From Bubalus kerabau (lineage: Eukaryota > Chordata > Mammalia > Artiodactyla > Bovidae): DNA of 64,000 bases. The stretch is taken from assembly GCF_029407905.1 (NCBI RefSeq), contig NC_073642.1, forward strand, positions 6,820,001 through 6,884,000, in the 5' to 3' direction. Below, piece after piece: positions 1 to 11,771 of this stretch. Under the pieces are notes generated by a model. That model saw only the letters and a list, made by a program, of their open reading frames with translations. It did not search any database and was not told the DNA's origin. Each line of letters opens with the position of its first letter. The first letter of the stretch is position 1. Made by a program: the position numbers and the translations under genes.

Positions 1-130
1 TCCTGAAAAGCCTTATACAGAGCAAGGGAAAGAAATTTGGGGAACTTGCTGGATGATGATTCATTCATTAATCTGCAATATACAAGGTCTTTCTCCACTA
101 CAAGTGAGGGTTCAGACTTTAAACAACACC

Positions 131-240
131 TTTCCCTGGAGAAGGAAATGGCAACCCATTCCAGTATTCTTGCCTGGAGGGCTACTGTCCACAGGGTCTC
201 AAAGAGTCAGACACGACTGATCGACTTCACTTTCACTTTT
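131..240 (+). mobile_element. Bov-tA SINE, 3' part
   Basis: The segment carries the Bov-A body: the 'ctggagaaggaaatggcaac' block, then 'attcttgcctggag', then the 'gagtcagacacgactga' block and a 'cttcactttcac' tail. The usual 'aatcccatggacagaggagcc' stretch is missing, so it has an internal deletion. The tRNA-derived head is absent. Confidence 0.8.
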
Positions 241-358
241 TCATATTCTTTTGCATTATGGTTTATCACAGGATATTGAATACAATTCCCTGTGCTACAC
301 AGTAGGACCTTGTTGTTTATCCTTCCTATATGTAATAGTTTGTATCTGCTATGGATAG
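241..358 (-). mobile_element. Ruminant L1 fragment (3' region), antisense
   Basis: The text around 'acagtaggaccttgttgtt' (298-316) is typical of the ruminant L1 3' region read in antisense. It directly abuts the Bov-tA tail at 240. It is short and has no open frame. Confidence 0.55.
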
Positions 359-607
359 GGCTTTTTAAAGCAATAATTGGGACATTTTCATCTAAATACT
401 TACATTTAAAAATTACTTTAACACTATGTATACTATATTTTGTATAAAAAGGAAGGGAAAATTATATACACACAGGATATGTTATATATATATGTGTGTG
501 TCTGCATATTTTTAAAAAAGGAAATATAATAAGGGTAAGTGGAAATTAAGGAATCTATAGGCAAAGGATTGAACTTCTTTAAATACACACATTTATAAGG
601 TTTTGAC

Positions 608-727
608 TTTTTTATTGGCCACACATTTCAGCTTGTGGGATCTTAGTTCCCCCAACCAGGGATCGAACCCAGGCCCTTGGCAGTGAAAGCACAGGAGTCC
701 CAAGCACTGGACCACCAGGAATTTCCA
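608..727 (-). mobile_element. CHR-type tRNA-derived SINE
   Basis: On the minus strand the element begins with a tRNA-like promoter region containing a B-box-like 'gggttcgatccctgg' (complement near 653-667) and ends in an A-rich tail (complement of the T run near 605-613). This layout is that of cetartiodactyl CHR-2-like SINEs. Confidence 0.7.
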
Positions 728-1627
728 GATTTGACTTTTAAATCAAGTATAGGTTTTATAGTATCCCTCATCAAAGATGAGGGGAAAGTGATAAACTAAA
801 GTGGACTGTCATCATAAACAGAGGACCTTAACTGTATGTCAAGCTTTTCACATAAATATACATAGAAAAATAATTCAAATAATTTTAACATAGTAATTTG
901 TATACCTTTAGAGACATCTGCTCCAAGGACAAGAGAGTACAAAGAAATCTTGAACTGTACTTGGTAGATTTATTATTGATAGTTGTATTAGTGTAGTAAT
1001 TTGAATAGTGTTGCATCTTATAGTATTAATAAATATTAATAAAATTAATAAATATTAATATACCCCCAAAAAAACACCTTTCATTTCTCTTGGGTTTCCA
1101 CTTAAAATTTCATCAGTAAAATCCTGGACAAAGGGACAAATTCTTGAAGAGGAAAATAGATACAGATAATAATTGTATAGTCTTCCCATTAAAAAATTTC
1201 TGTCATTTCTAAAAGCAATCACATTAATTTCCATAAGTTTGAAGATAATTCTGGGTTTAGCAGTAAACTGCACTAATTGAGTCCTTACTGTGTATTTATG
1301 CAGTTCACGTTTAATTCAGTGAGACAAGACTCATGCCATTTTCAGATAAGGAAATTTAGTCTCAGATTTATAGCAGCGTAGTAGGGAAGTGAGAGAGCCA
1401 GAACTCTGTTGCCTTTCTGCACACAGAATATATGTATGATTGGAGCCCTCTGTATTCCTATCCTTTTCCATCAGCCCTTTATGAGTCCTTGTCACATGGA
1501 GGAGTTTCTGAATCCATAATATGAAAATTTTGATATCTGATAGAGCAAAAGACCAAGCGTGAATCTATATTTGCTTCTGCTCTGGGAGTGAAGTCATGAT
1601 GAAGTTGACTGAACATGGACTAGAAAG

Positions 1628-1770
1628 GCAGACAGACCTAGATTTGAATCCCTGCTATGTGACCTAGGCAAGTTAGTGAAATTCTTCAAACCTCAGTTTC
1701 CTTATTTATAAGCTAATTGTAATAATGTCCATCACATAGCCTTGTTATAAGGACTAGAGAGACAAATAAT
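1628..1770 (+). mobile_element. MIR SINE relic
   Basis: The MIR core is recognisable: 'gtgacctaggcaagtta' followed by 'cctcagtttcctta' and a degraded 'ataatgtccatcacatag' block. This is an old, diverged mammalian element. Confidence 0.7.
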
Positions 1771-2190
1771 GAAAGTGTCATCTGCATGATTGAAAAATGG
1801 TAGACTTTCGATCAATAATAGTCATTTCTCCAATAACTTGTTGATGCTTTGACATGCTGGATCCTGTTCTGGGCATGGGGATATCAGCAGTGACAACAGA
1901 GGCAAGACCCTGCCCTCATGGAGCTGACTGGTGCTTATTTATTATATTATTGTGTGACTGACTTTCTGTGAAAATCACATTATGATTATTGAGACCCTTT
2001 TTGGTGGATACAGTCTGGCTTTGACATAGCCTCTGAAGCAGGGTAATGAAAGTTCTGTGCCAAGATTCCCTTAAAATATAGTAGAATTTGGCAAAAAGCA
2101 AGAACATCAGATACTTCTTTTACAAAAGTCAGTTTGTTCTAATCATTTCAGAGTTAGAGGTCAGGAAGGATGTGCTTTTATGCAAACATT

Positions 2191-2214
2191 TACACACACG
2201 CACGCACACACACA
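2191..2214. repeat. (AC)n microsatellite, imperfect
   Basis: A run of AC dinucleotides interrupted by CG steps, about 24 bp. It is a plausible polymorphic marker. No gene is associated. Confidence 0.8.
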
Positions 2215-3523
2215 GAGAATTCATCTGAGTTTTCCTGGGCCCACAAAGCCATAGTAGAAGCATTACTGACAGGAGAGGTGTGGGAGGAGGGTCTGGCTCC
2301 AAGAACTCATGGAACAGAGTGTGGTGTGGCAACAATTCATGTGCTTTAGGTCAGGCCATCTACTCAAGAGCCCTGGGCTTTCCAGGGCCTTCCCAGTGTG
2401 AATTTAGGGACAAAGCTTGAACTGGAGATAATATACCTTTATAAAGACAGATTGGGGGCAAGAGCAACTGACTTATTTACCAGCTAAAAGCCTGTAGTTA
2501 AGTAGGCCAATTGGCATCAAGAATAGTATTTTGGCATCTGTCCCTAACTTTGAATCCCAATAAACTGCAGATCATATCAGAGAAATATGAGAGGGACACA
2601 GGGAAGCTCCCTCTGGAATCCAGTGCAACTGTATTCTTCCTTTTCCTGGCAACACCTGCGTACCCAATACCACTGTCCTTGTTGGTCTTATACACCCTGA
2701 GTTTTTTTATGTAGTTGGTAGACACAGAATGACTGAACAACTCTGTGTCAGCCCAGACCAGAGAGTTGGCACTATGAAAGAAGGCTTTGTAAAGTGACAA
2801 GACTTACTTTTGTAAGCCCAGTGCAACAATCAGTCTCATCATTTTATGGGTCATGTTGCCTTAAGATTGTGTCTTGTAGCAAGGATTTTAAAGGATGAAA
2901 ATATAAACCAAGTTAAAAGCTTAATTAAGGCTTAGGTAATAAACCCTCAAACAGCAGGTGGATGGGCAGATTAAGAATCTTTAGCCTTATATAATACTAT
3001 AATAGCCTGAATTCTCTCCAGGGATTACTGTGAATGGGGGACAGATGTTTGATTATAAGTGGACTGCAGAAATCACTGTTTTGAAACAGTTAAATTATTT
3101 TGAAATTTCATTATTATCAGACCTTAAAGTCTGCAGAAACCCACTAACAAATGGAAGAGAGCTGTGTAAGAGGGGATGTGACCTTGAGATACAGTCCTCC
3201 TTTCCCAGGTAGGAGGATTTAGAATTTTCCAGGCAGTGAGTGTTCATATGCTGCTCAAATAGAAAATGTTTTGGTTCATTTTAAAAACCATTTTCTCTTT
3301 ATTTTTTTGCCCACATGGTCACTGGCAAGTCTTTGGAGAGCAGTTGTGCAGTGTTCTAAGGAGTGTGAGCTGACCAGAGACCTGATGCATAGCTGGCATT
3401 TAGTGTACAGAAATTCCAACTCAATGAAAAGGCTCCCTTTTTTCCCTGAATTATATCTTCAGGAAATACCAGGAAACTGAGATACTTAACCAGAATTTCT
3501 AAATCCCTCTGCTCAGGATTGGT

Positions 3524-3608
3524 ATACACAAACATACCCCACACAGACACACACACGCACATGCACACACATGACATAGACACAGACACACACACATCCA
3601 CACACATT
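3524..3608. repeat. Compound (CA)n microsatellite
   Basis: About 85 bp rich in CA dinucleotides with interspersed GACA, GCAC and ATAC interruptions. The Cys/Val-rich minus-strand open frames here are a by-product of the repeat. Confidence 0.8.
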
Positions 3609-3769
3609 CATGTGCATAATATAAAAACAAAATCAAAAGATACATACTTTGTGTGTGCAGCAAAAGTTTAGTTCTCATGTCATAGAGTGCGATAGATTGG
3701 GCCTTCTGCCCTCTGAAATACATGGTGTGTGGTCACTGGGCCTGGAGAAAGGAGAAATGGAAGCAGTTT

Positions 3770-3880
3770 TCTAGCTTTTTAAAAAACTGAGATATAATTT
3801 ACATATTAGTTTCAGATGTTGTTACATAATAATTTAATATTTGTATATATTGTGAAATAATTACCAAATACAATTCTTAT
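3770..3880 (-). mobile_element. Old L1 3' UTR fragment, antisense
   Basis: The pattern 'aaactgagatataatttaca' followed by 'gttgttacataataattt' resembles the antisense 3' UTR of ancient mammalian L1 (L1M class). It is a short, diverged fragment. Confidence 0.45.
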
Positions 3881-4809
3881 TAATGGGAAAACTGTAAAAT
3901 TCACAGCTAATACATATATTTAGGTTATTTGAAAAGATAAAATATTACATTGAGGGATTTGAAATCATTTTTACTTACATTTCCATATTCTAAAATGAAG
4001 TAATTAGGAAGGGAAAATCATATGGCACAATCCACTTGTTCTTTATAAAGTCCTTATGTTCAAAAACAAGGCCTATTTCTTTTATTTGGTTTCATTGGCC
4101 AGACATACTTTAGCAGGTAGTCAATAAATACTCACTGGTTATACTGACAGGCTGAACAATAATTATTTCAAGATTCAAGCAAAAATTCTAAGAGCCTTTT
4201 CTTCAATAATGAAGATTACTTAACATCATTTAATAACTAAATTGGCTTCAATTTCTTCCCCTCAAATTTTGTTTTCTTGCTTGACATCTGATTAAAACTT
4301 TAAAACTAAAATATGCTGATACTGAACAAATCTCAAACTGTGCAGATGAGTAGTTTTCGTGTGTGATGTTCCCATCGCAGGCTCACCGTTACTTCTGACC
4401 TTGGGTCAGCATACAGACTTGTAATGAGCTCCTCCTGTTCCATTAGCTCGGCTTTCCCTTGCTTGTTTCCAGTATATCTGCCTTCTGTGAATTCTGGTCT
4501 ACAACCACCTGTGGAAGAGAAAAACTTCAGAACTTTGCTAGATGATGGCTGTAAAATAATATTCAGGTTGGATTTTCCTAAGTAATTTTTTCACAGGTTA
4601 CATTTTAGCGGTGGTTTTCAAACCTTTTTTTGTTGTTTGTTTTTTGATGATCACTGATGGTAAATACTTCCAGATCTCCACTTAGAATGCACACACACAT
4701 TAATTGGAAAAAGTTTCCCAAACAATATTTGATATGTATTGATGTTTTCTCTTCTATTCCATTCCACTGCATAACCTTTCTGGCCTGACCTAATAATTTT
4801 GTAGCTGGT

Positions 4810-5008
4810 GCGTGCATCACTCATGTCTGACTCTTTGCCACCCTATGGACTGTAGCCTGCCTGGCTCCTCTGTTCATGTGATTCTCCAGGCAAGAATACT
4901 GGAGTGGGTTGCCATGCCCTCCTCAAAGGGATCTTCCAGGCCCAGGGATCAAACCTGAGTCTCCTGTGTTGCAGACAGATACTTTACCACTGAGCCACCA
5001 GGAAAGCC
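4810..5008 (-). mobile_element. Bov-tA SINE, complete, with target-site duplication
   Basis: On the minus strand the element starts with a tRNA-Glu-like head ('cctggtggctcagtggtaaa') and continues into the Bov-A body. It is flanked by 12-bp near-identical direct repeats, TTTGTAGCTGGT (4798-4809) and TTTATAGCTGGT (5009-5020), with one mismatch. This is a normal L1-type target duplication and fixes the element ends. Confidence 0.9.
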
Positions 5009-6730
5009 TTTATAGCTGGTAGTGGTTCTCAGTACTAGCTGAAAGGAAGACTTAACTAGGTAATTTAAAATATATATATTAAAGTCAAAATCACACTAGA
5101 CCCATGAAAAAGACGAGAAATTCCAAAAATAGACCTCTGCTTTACATATCAGTTGCAATACATTAACTCCAATACATATTGGACCCTTGATTTATAACAT
5201 TATAGATACTATAAGGAAAGAATAACCATTTGAATATCTATATGGACAAAATCTTGTTTCTAAACTCAAAATGTATAAAGATCTAAGTGTTAATATGGAT
5301 GTGTTAGGTAAAACATTAAAGTTCTGGATCTGTGCTCTTCAGTACAGTAGGAATTGAATATCATATGATTATTTTGTTTACTTTCCCAGCATCTTTTTCT
5401 TTTTGGTCAACCTTAAGACATTTATAATTAAGTTTCACCAACATGAATGACACAGGGGAACTTGGAATCCCCTCTTATAGCATGTGGTACCAGCAACCTG
5501 CCCTGTGAGTCAGCCCAGCCCCAGTTCCACCACTTTTCTCTAGGTTCCCAAGTGCCCCTGCTTTACAGAATCAGGTTACTGTATGGTTTAGCAGAAAAAA
5601 AAATTGAGGAAATACTCAATAAATTTTAGTTTAGAGAAGAAGAAATTTTAAAAAGGCTTAGAAACCTGTAGATCCCACCTCATGATCAGTCGAGTAGCAG
5701 CAGGCTGAATTGGCACATGTTGGACGTTCCCCAGCAAGGGAAAAGGAGTTGGTGCTATACTTGGTGTGGCACTGACTTGGGACCTTGGTATGTGTCAGCG
5801 TGGTATTTTCTTTGATTCATAGCAGCTAATGGCAGAAATCAAAGAGACAAATGAAAATCATATAAATATATATTGGAAAGAAATTTAAGGATGCCCTTTT
5901 CAAAAGAATGTATATTTGAGAAGTGTAGAAACCTAGGGAAATTTTTATTTTTAAATAATATGTTACATTTTCATACAATATACCCAGGATGTTTTTCCCT
6001 CCAGGTACTTTTGCAGGCAAAAGATCCAGAAATTTAAAGCCATGGTTTTAATCATTAATTCTCCCCAAAGTATAATTAATAGATGAGATATTTTCTCTGT
6101 ATTCTAGACTTTGCAAATATGCCACATGTCTCTCTTTGTCTCCGTCTCTCTGTCTCTCCCCCATCTACTTAAAACCTGGGTGTTACCTGCATTTTTTTTT
6201 CATTAAGGGACTTCTTGAATTAGATAGACCTGGACAGGAATGACTAGTTCTTTTCAGTTTTGAGATCTCACAAGTTATTTTCTTTGGGTGAGTAAGTAGC
6301 AAGAGCTGGTGGCCGTAGGCAGTGAAGTTGCCCTGGTTGAGGAAGGGACATGACCCATCCCTTTTGCTCAAAGGAGGAAACAGTGACTATGGCAGCAGGT
6401 GCCCAGTTTCCCAATCTCATGCCAGCACTACTTGCTAGGGGGAAAAATCCCCCTTTCTATTGTTATTTTTTAATGATTTCTTAGTCAAAGAAGAAAGCTG
6501 CTGGGAACGTGTAATTGAGGTTATTTTTCTGCACTTCTTCACTGCATCCCTGTCCTGTGTCGTCACACCCATGCATGCCACCCTTATCTGAAGACTATGC
6601 GAATCTTTGTCATCTTGTTCATTTCCAAGGGATGCTTCCTTCTGCAGAGGCAATTGAAAATATTTCATAAGCAAATATTTTAAATATTAAAATTGGGGGC
6701 TTGCTTCATCATGTTGCCCTGATAACACCA

Positions 6731-6938
6731 AAGTGAAAGTGACTTAGTCAAGTCTGACTCTCTGCGATCCCATAGACTATAGCCTGCCAGGCTCCTCTGT
6801 CCTCAGAATTCTCCAGGTCAGAATACTGGAGTAGATAGCCATTCCCTTCTCCAGGGGGATCTTCCCAACCCAGGGATCAAATCCAGGTCTCCTGCATTGC
6901 AGGCAGATTCTTTACCATCTGAGCCATCAGGGGAGCCT
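6731..6938 (-). mobile_element. Bov-tA SINE
   Basis: The order on the + strand is the Bov-A body ('aagtctgactctctgcgatc'), then 'ccagggatcaaatccaggtc', then 'accatctgagccatcagggg'. This is the reverse complement of a tRNA-headed Bov-tA. Confidence 0.85.
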
Positions 6939-7020
6939 TCCCTGGTGAGCCACTAAGTCCTTCCCTAAAAGTAAACTTGCCTCCTCTTTATCAGTGAATA
7001 AGACAGATGTTCCAAATTCC

Positions 7021-7300
7021 TTCCTTTTAAAAAAATTGTTTATTTTTGGCTGCGGTGGGGCTTGGTTGCTACACACAGGCTTTCTCTAGTTGCAGTGTTT
7101 GGGCTTCTCATTGCAGTGTTTGGGCTTCCTCTTATTGCAGAGCAGGCCTCTGTGGCTTGCAGGCCTCAGCAGTTGTGGCACATGGGCTTAGTTGCTCCAT
7201 GGTATGTAGGGTCTTCCTGGACCAAGGATCAAACAAGTATCCCCTGCATTGCACTGCATTGCAAGATGGATTCTTAACCATTGGACCACCTGGGAAATCC
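7021..7300 (-). mobile_element. CHR-type long SINE
   Basis: About 280 bp containing repeated 'gggctt' and 'tgttgcagtg'-like text and ending in 'accattggaccacctgggaa', the reverse complement of a tRNA-like head. The flanks share CCAAATTCC (7012-7020 and 7301-7309), a probable target duplication. The open frames inside are incidental. Confidence 0.7.
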
Positions 7301-7629
7301 CCAAATTCCGTCTTGATCAAGATGTGGCTGTGCACCCTTCTATAGGTTTCACTGTCTGTCATGGAAGATTCCTTTGTTGAGACTGCACAGGACAAGTATC
7401 ATGATGTAAGAAATCTTGCTGACACTGAGAAAATTAATTACCTACCCTGTCAAGGCAATGAATTATCCATCAGAAAAGCTTTTCCCAACTAACACTTGGT
7501 CGAGTAACTTCAATACTGATCAAGGTATTGTAGGAAATCAATGAATGATGGCTGGCTGTGGTGCCACCTGAAAGTCCACAATACTCTTGAGGAGGAAATG
7601 TAAATAGTGACCACAGTACCAACACCTGC

Positions 7630-7790
7630 AGTTTACTGGGCACTTACTATACACCAAGCATTATGCAAAGTGATTTAGACACACGGCCTCATTAATCCTG
7701 ACCTAGATTTTACGGACATAAAAATTGTTATACCTGTTTTACAGATGAGATCATATAGCTTTAAAGGGGTGAGGATGTGTGTTCAGATTC
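7630..7790 (-). mobile_element. MIR relic, antisense
   Basis: The text 'ctgggcacttactatacacc' followed by 'cctgttttacagatgaga' is the antisense MIR core. The element is diverged. Confidence 0.65.
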
Positions 7791-8262
7791 CCAAACACTT
7801 ATTCTTGACAGGCCAGTAGGCCTTGGGTTCCTACACGTCCTGTCCTGAAATTCTGTCCCAGTGTGTTGTGTGTGGGGAGGCCTGGGCATCCCGCTTGTGA
7901 TCTTTGGGGAGGTGGGAACCAGGTGACGCTACACAATACAGCCTCTTCAGGGCTTGTCTCCAGGCTGTCTGTTTAGCACAGTTTGTATCTGTTATGTGGG
8001 CTCCCTTTACTGAAAGAAAATTACGAAATCAGTTATCTTTTCTCAGTAGTGAGAGATGTGCACTTCATGGCAGGAAGGCAGCTATGAAGGACAGGAGGTG
8101 TCCCATTCCTCTCCCTTGGAAAATCTTTTTAAACTTAGCATTTAATCTTATTATTTAAGATTTAAGGATTCTTGCCCCTACCCAATAAGGTCAGGATAGT
8201 AAGATAGTATCATTATATAACATTGATTCTGTACTTCACTGTATTCAAGTATTTTTACATAC

Positions 8263-8537
8263 CTGCTGCTGCTGCTAAGTCGCTTCAGTCATGTCCGACT
8301 CTGTGCGACCCCATAGACAGCAGCCCACCAGGCTCCCCTGTCCCTGGGATTCTCCAGGCAAGCACACTGGAGTGGGTTGCCATTTCCTTCTCCAGTGCAT
8401 GAAAGGAAAAAGTGAAAGTGAAGTCGCTCAGTCGTGTCCGACTCTTCGCGACCCCATGGTCTGCAGCCTACCGGGCTCCTCTGTCCATGGGATTTTCCAG
8501 GCAAGAGTACTGGAGTGGGGTGCCATTGCCTTATCAC
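8263..8537 (-). mobile_element. Bov-A2 SINE (dimer)
   Basis: Two Bov-A monomers lie head to tail: 'gtcatgtccgactctgtgcg' near 8288 and 'gtcgtgtccgactcttcgcg' near 8431, each followed by 'ccaggctcc/ccgggctcc' and 'ctccaggcaag/ttccaggcaag'. A (CTG)n run at 8265-8276 is the reverse complement of the element's CAG-rich 3' tail. Confidence 0.9.
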
Positions 8538-8559
8538 TCTTAATCCACAACAGGTCCTT

Positions 8560-8690
8560 GTAGAATTAGCACCATTTAATGGTAATTCAGATGAAGATTC
8601 AGAGAGGCTGAGTTGTCCAAGACCATTTAGCTATTAAGTGACAGATAGAACCCAGGCCATCTGACTCTAGATCCAAAGTTCTTTATTTTC
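8560..8690 (-). mobile_element. MIR relic, antisense
   Basis: The sequence resembles the antisense MIR 'gatgaggaaactgaggc' to 'agaacccaggccatctgact' path (8587-8668), with many substitutions. Confidence 0.55.
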
Positions 8691-9576
8691 AGCTATTTGA
8701 AAGACAGTGAACTACTTAAGGTGGTGTATGTAACACTGCATTCCTTTTTTTTTTTAATTCTTCGATTTCAGGTTTGTGATTTGTATGGTAGTCTTCCTGA
8801 CCTGAGACTAAGTGAGGCAGGAGCTTCTGCAGGCTCTGCACCCAGCCAATCCTCCAGTTTCTCCAATGGGAAAACTTGAGACAGAATGAGGGCCTCCACT
8901 TGGGCTCCTCTGAGTCACTAGCAGCAACAAGGTTCTCAACTCCCTTGCTTTTGCCTACATCACTCACTTGTGCCTGGGACTAATAACAGGTTAATTTGTG
9001 AAGCAAGATGTGTGACTCACCAGACAAGGGAGGAGAGCCTGTAAGAAAGGACTCGGAGGAGAAGAGCAACATATTTAATAGCAACTGGAAAGGAAATGCT
9101 GACATGATGCTAATTGAGTTAAGATTTCTTTCCATTGCAACACCATTTTCTGGTTACCCAGCCATTAATTTGTATTTTAGGCTTCTAAAGTTAGCTAAAA
9201 GGGGCAGGGCAGGGGAAAGAGAGAAAGGGAATTCTACCTTTGAAGGCAAAATTATCAAATCTGTATTACTTTCTCATAGATTTATTCTCAATCATCTTGG
9301 ATGCCTCTTCTTTGAACCCTAGGATGTGCATTTTTCTGAAGCTTACCTATTGTGTAACGTTGCTTTACATCCTTCTGATTTCAGCCGTAGCTGTGTTTGT
9401 GTGAGCTCCTATCCATATCACCAGTCTGAAAATACTTCGTCAGTAACTTGCCTCTCTCTGTCCTGAGCTGGCCTTTGGCAGTCTTTGTCACTTAATGACT
9501 AGATCAGAGATGAACCAGATTAAGGTGAAGAGGCATCCTGGAGAATTACTTTTTGGTGACTACTGCCTCCTTAAAT

Positions 9577-9853
9577 CAGAGAAGGCAATGGCACTCCACT
9601 CCAGTACTCTTGCCTGGAAAATCCTATGGATGGAGGAGCCTGGTGGGCTACAGTCCATGGGGTCACAAAGAGTCAGACACAACTGAGCGACTTCACTTTC
9701 ACTTTTCACTTTCCTGCATTGGAGAAGGAAATGGCAACCTACTCCAGTGTTCTTGCCTGGAGAATCCCAGGGACGGGGGAGCCTGGTGGGCTGCCATCTG
9801 TGGGGTTGCACAGAGTCGGACATGACTGAAGCGACTTAGCAGCAGCAGCAGCA
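9577..9853 (+). mobile_element. Bov-A2 SINE, complete, with target-site duplication
   Basis: This is a dimer of Bov-A monomers in sense orientation ending in an (AGC)n tail. It is bounded by a perfect 12-bp direct repeat, GCCTCCTTAAAT, at 9565-9576 and 9854-9865. The intact duplication and low divergence suggest a fairly recent insertion. Confidence 0.93.
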
Positions 9854-10423
9854 GCCTCCTTAAATGCCTTTTGCTGTGTTATCTTTATTATCTCCAGAAT
9901 CTAAAGTCAGTTTATAGATCTCAAGAATCTGTCTTCCTGTTGACCAAATAAGCACATTTTAAAATTTTAGTTACCTGTTTGTGTGTATAGAAAGGCTGTG
10001 ATAAGTTTTACCTAGGTAACAAACTTGCCTTATTTCAAATCAGCTATTAGTTTTTGTGTTTGAAACATTAACTTAATAAATGCAATTTCCAAAAAAAAAA
10101 AAATTAGCCCCTTAAAAAAAATAAGGTGAAATAAATCACCTTAATAACATATTTTAGTCATGGGAAGCTGGATGCCTACTGGGAAAGCAGCAATTTAAAA
10201 ATCTTAAATACCCAGAATTTTGCTGTTTTCAATTATTGTTTTCATGTTTCCATCTAGATTTTGTCCCTGCAAACATGCTCACACACATATATGTATATGA
10301 TTAAAATAGTATGTTATATAGACCATACACTATCATGTGCTCATAGTATAGATGTAATTTTGAATTTTCTTTTTTTAAACATGTTATAAAACTTTTCATA
10401 TTTATACATTTCATGTGTGTGTT

Positions 10424-10580
10424 AGTCACTCAGTCATGTCTGACTTTTTGCAACCCTTGGACTGTAGCCCACAGTCACTCAGTCATGTCTGACTTTTTGC
10501 AACCCTTGGACTCTAGCCCACCAGGCTCCTCTGTCCATGGGATCCTCCAGGCAAGAGTACTGGAGCCATTGTCTTCTCCA
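10424..10580 (-). mobile_element. Bov-A fragment with an internal 49-bp tandem duplication
   Basis: The Bov-A 3' half on the minus strand contains its first 49 bp twice in a row (10424-10472 and 10473-10521). The two copies differ at one visible position (ctgtagccc versus ctctagccc). The duplication arose inside the SINE and is not the normal dimer junction, because the body following the first copy is missing. Confidence 0.8.
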
Positions 10581-11059
10581 ATAAATTTCACAATTTTTAG
10601 CATTAACTGTGTATTATTACATAAAATTAACATTTTAAAAATGTATTTAAACATTACAGATTTTTAAAATCCATAATTTACTAACACTAAAGTGTTATTT
10701 ATTAACCAGGGTTTAAATTTTTTTGCTCAGATAACACATATTTCTAGGTAGGCTTGAACATTTTCATGACTCCTAAAATTTATTATTTCATTCCAGGATG
10801 ATGGTATTATCATTTATGTTGCCACCAGTAACATAGGAATGTAATGGTTTTATATTTACATGTAAATGATATATATAAAACATTTATAGCATCATTAGCA
10901 CTGAGTGTTATTTTTAAATTTGTCTTTTAATGTAATAGGTGTCATGTATAGAATTTTAGGAAGTGAAAGTTCATTTAGTTCTTCTCCTTAGAAGGGCAAC
11001 ATGGTATTTAATAACTTGACTCCAATTTACAATTTAACAGGCATATAGTACAGTCATTT

Positions 11060-11235
11060 ACAAATATTTACTCACTTTGTCATTTTAACAACTTCATCAG
11101 TGTAGTACTATTATTATTTCTGTTTTGTAGATAAGGAAATTGTCATTAGTTGTCCAAGAGCACATAGCTAGTTAAAGTGTCAGAACCTAGACCATCTGTC
11201 TCCAAAGTCCATGTAATTGACCACTGTGTTATACT
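11060..11235 (-). mobile_element. MIR relic, antisense
   Basis: The segment around 'tctgttttgtagataaggaa' and 'tccaagagcacatagctagt' is the antisense MIR core. Confidence 0.65.
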
Positions 11236-11771
11236 GGCTCCGTTAATATCTATTGAGAACTTACTGTTTCTTCAGTTTCTGTAAGCCGACTTACGGATGC
11301 TGTTATGAGCAAAATAACTGTAGTCCTTGCTCTAGTAGAACTTGAGGTCTGGGGAGGGAACCAGACTTTAATCAAATCAACATATATAAAATTACAAGCT
11401 TGATACATGTTTTGAAGAAAAAGAATGCAGTAATAGAAGAATCTAACAGGAATGTTTCTTTTAGCTGTAGGAGTGATGGGGTCAGGGGTCATGGAAAGTT
11501 TCGATAAAGATCTTAGAGGCACTTAAATTGAGACTTGAAGAATAAGGAGGCCAGAGTAGTGTGAAGATGGATGAACTCAGCATAAGGAGCAGTCTGTGCA
11601 TATGCCCTGAGGCAGGAAAGGAGTTGGCTTGCCTTTTGCTCTAAGGGTCATAAAGTCAACCAGCTTGCTTGTGGGATCAGAAAGTGAGGGGGAAAGGGAG
11701 CAGAAGAGAGCCTAGAAAAGCAGACCGGGGGTCCAGCGGTCCAGGGCCGTGCTACAAGTTTCTCACTCACA

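Noticed and set aside
7046..7345. 99-codon plus-strand frame with repeated Ser/Cys/Trp motifs
   Set aside because: It lies entirely across a CHR-type SINE and its flank.
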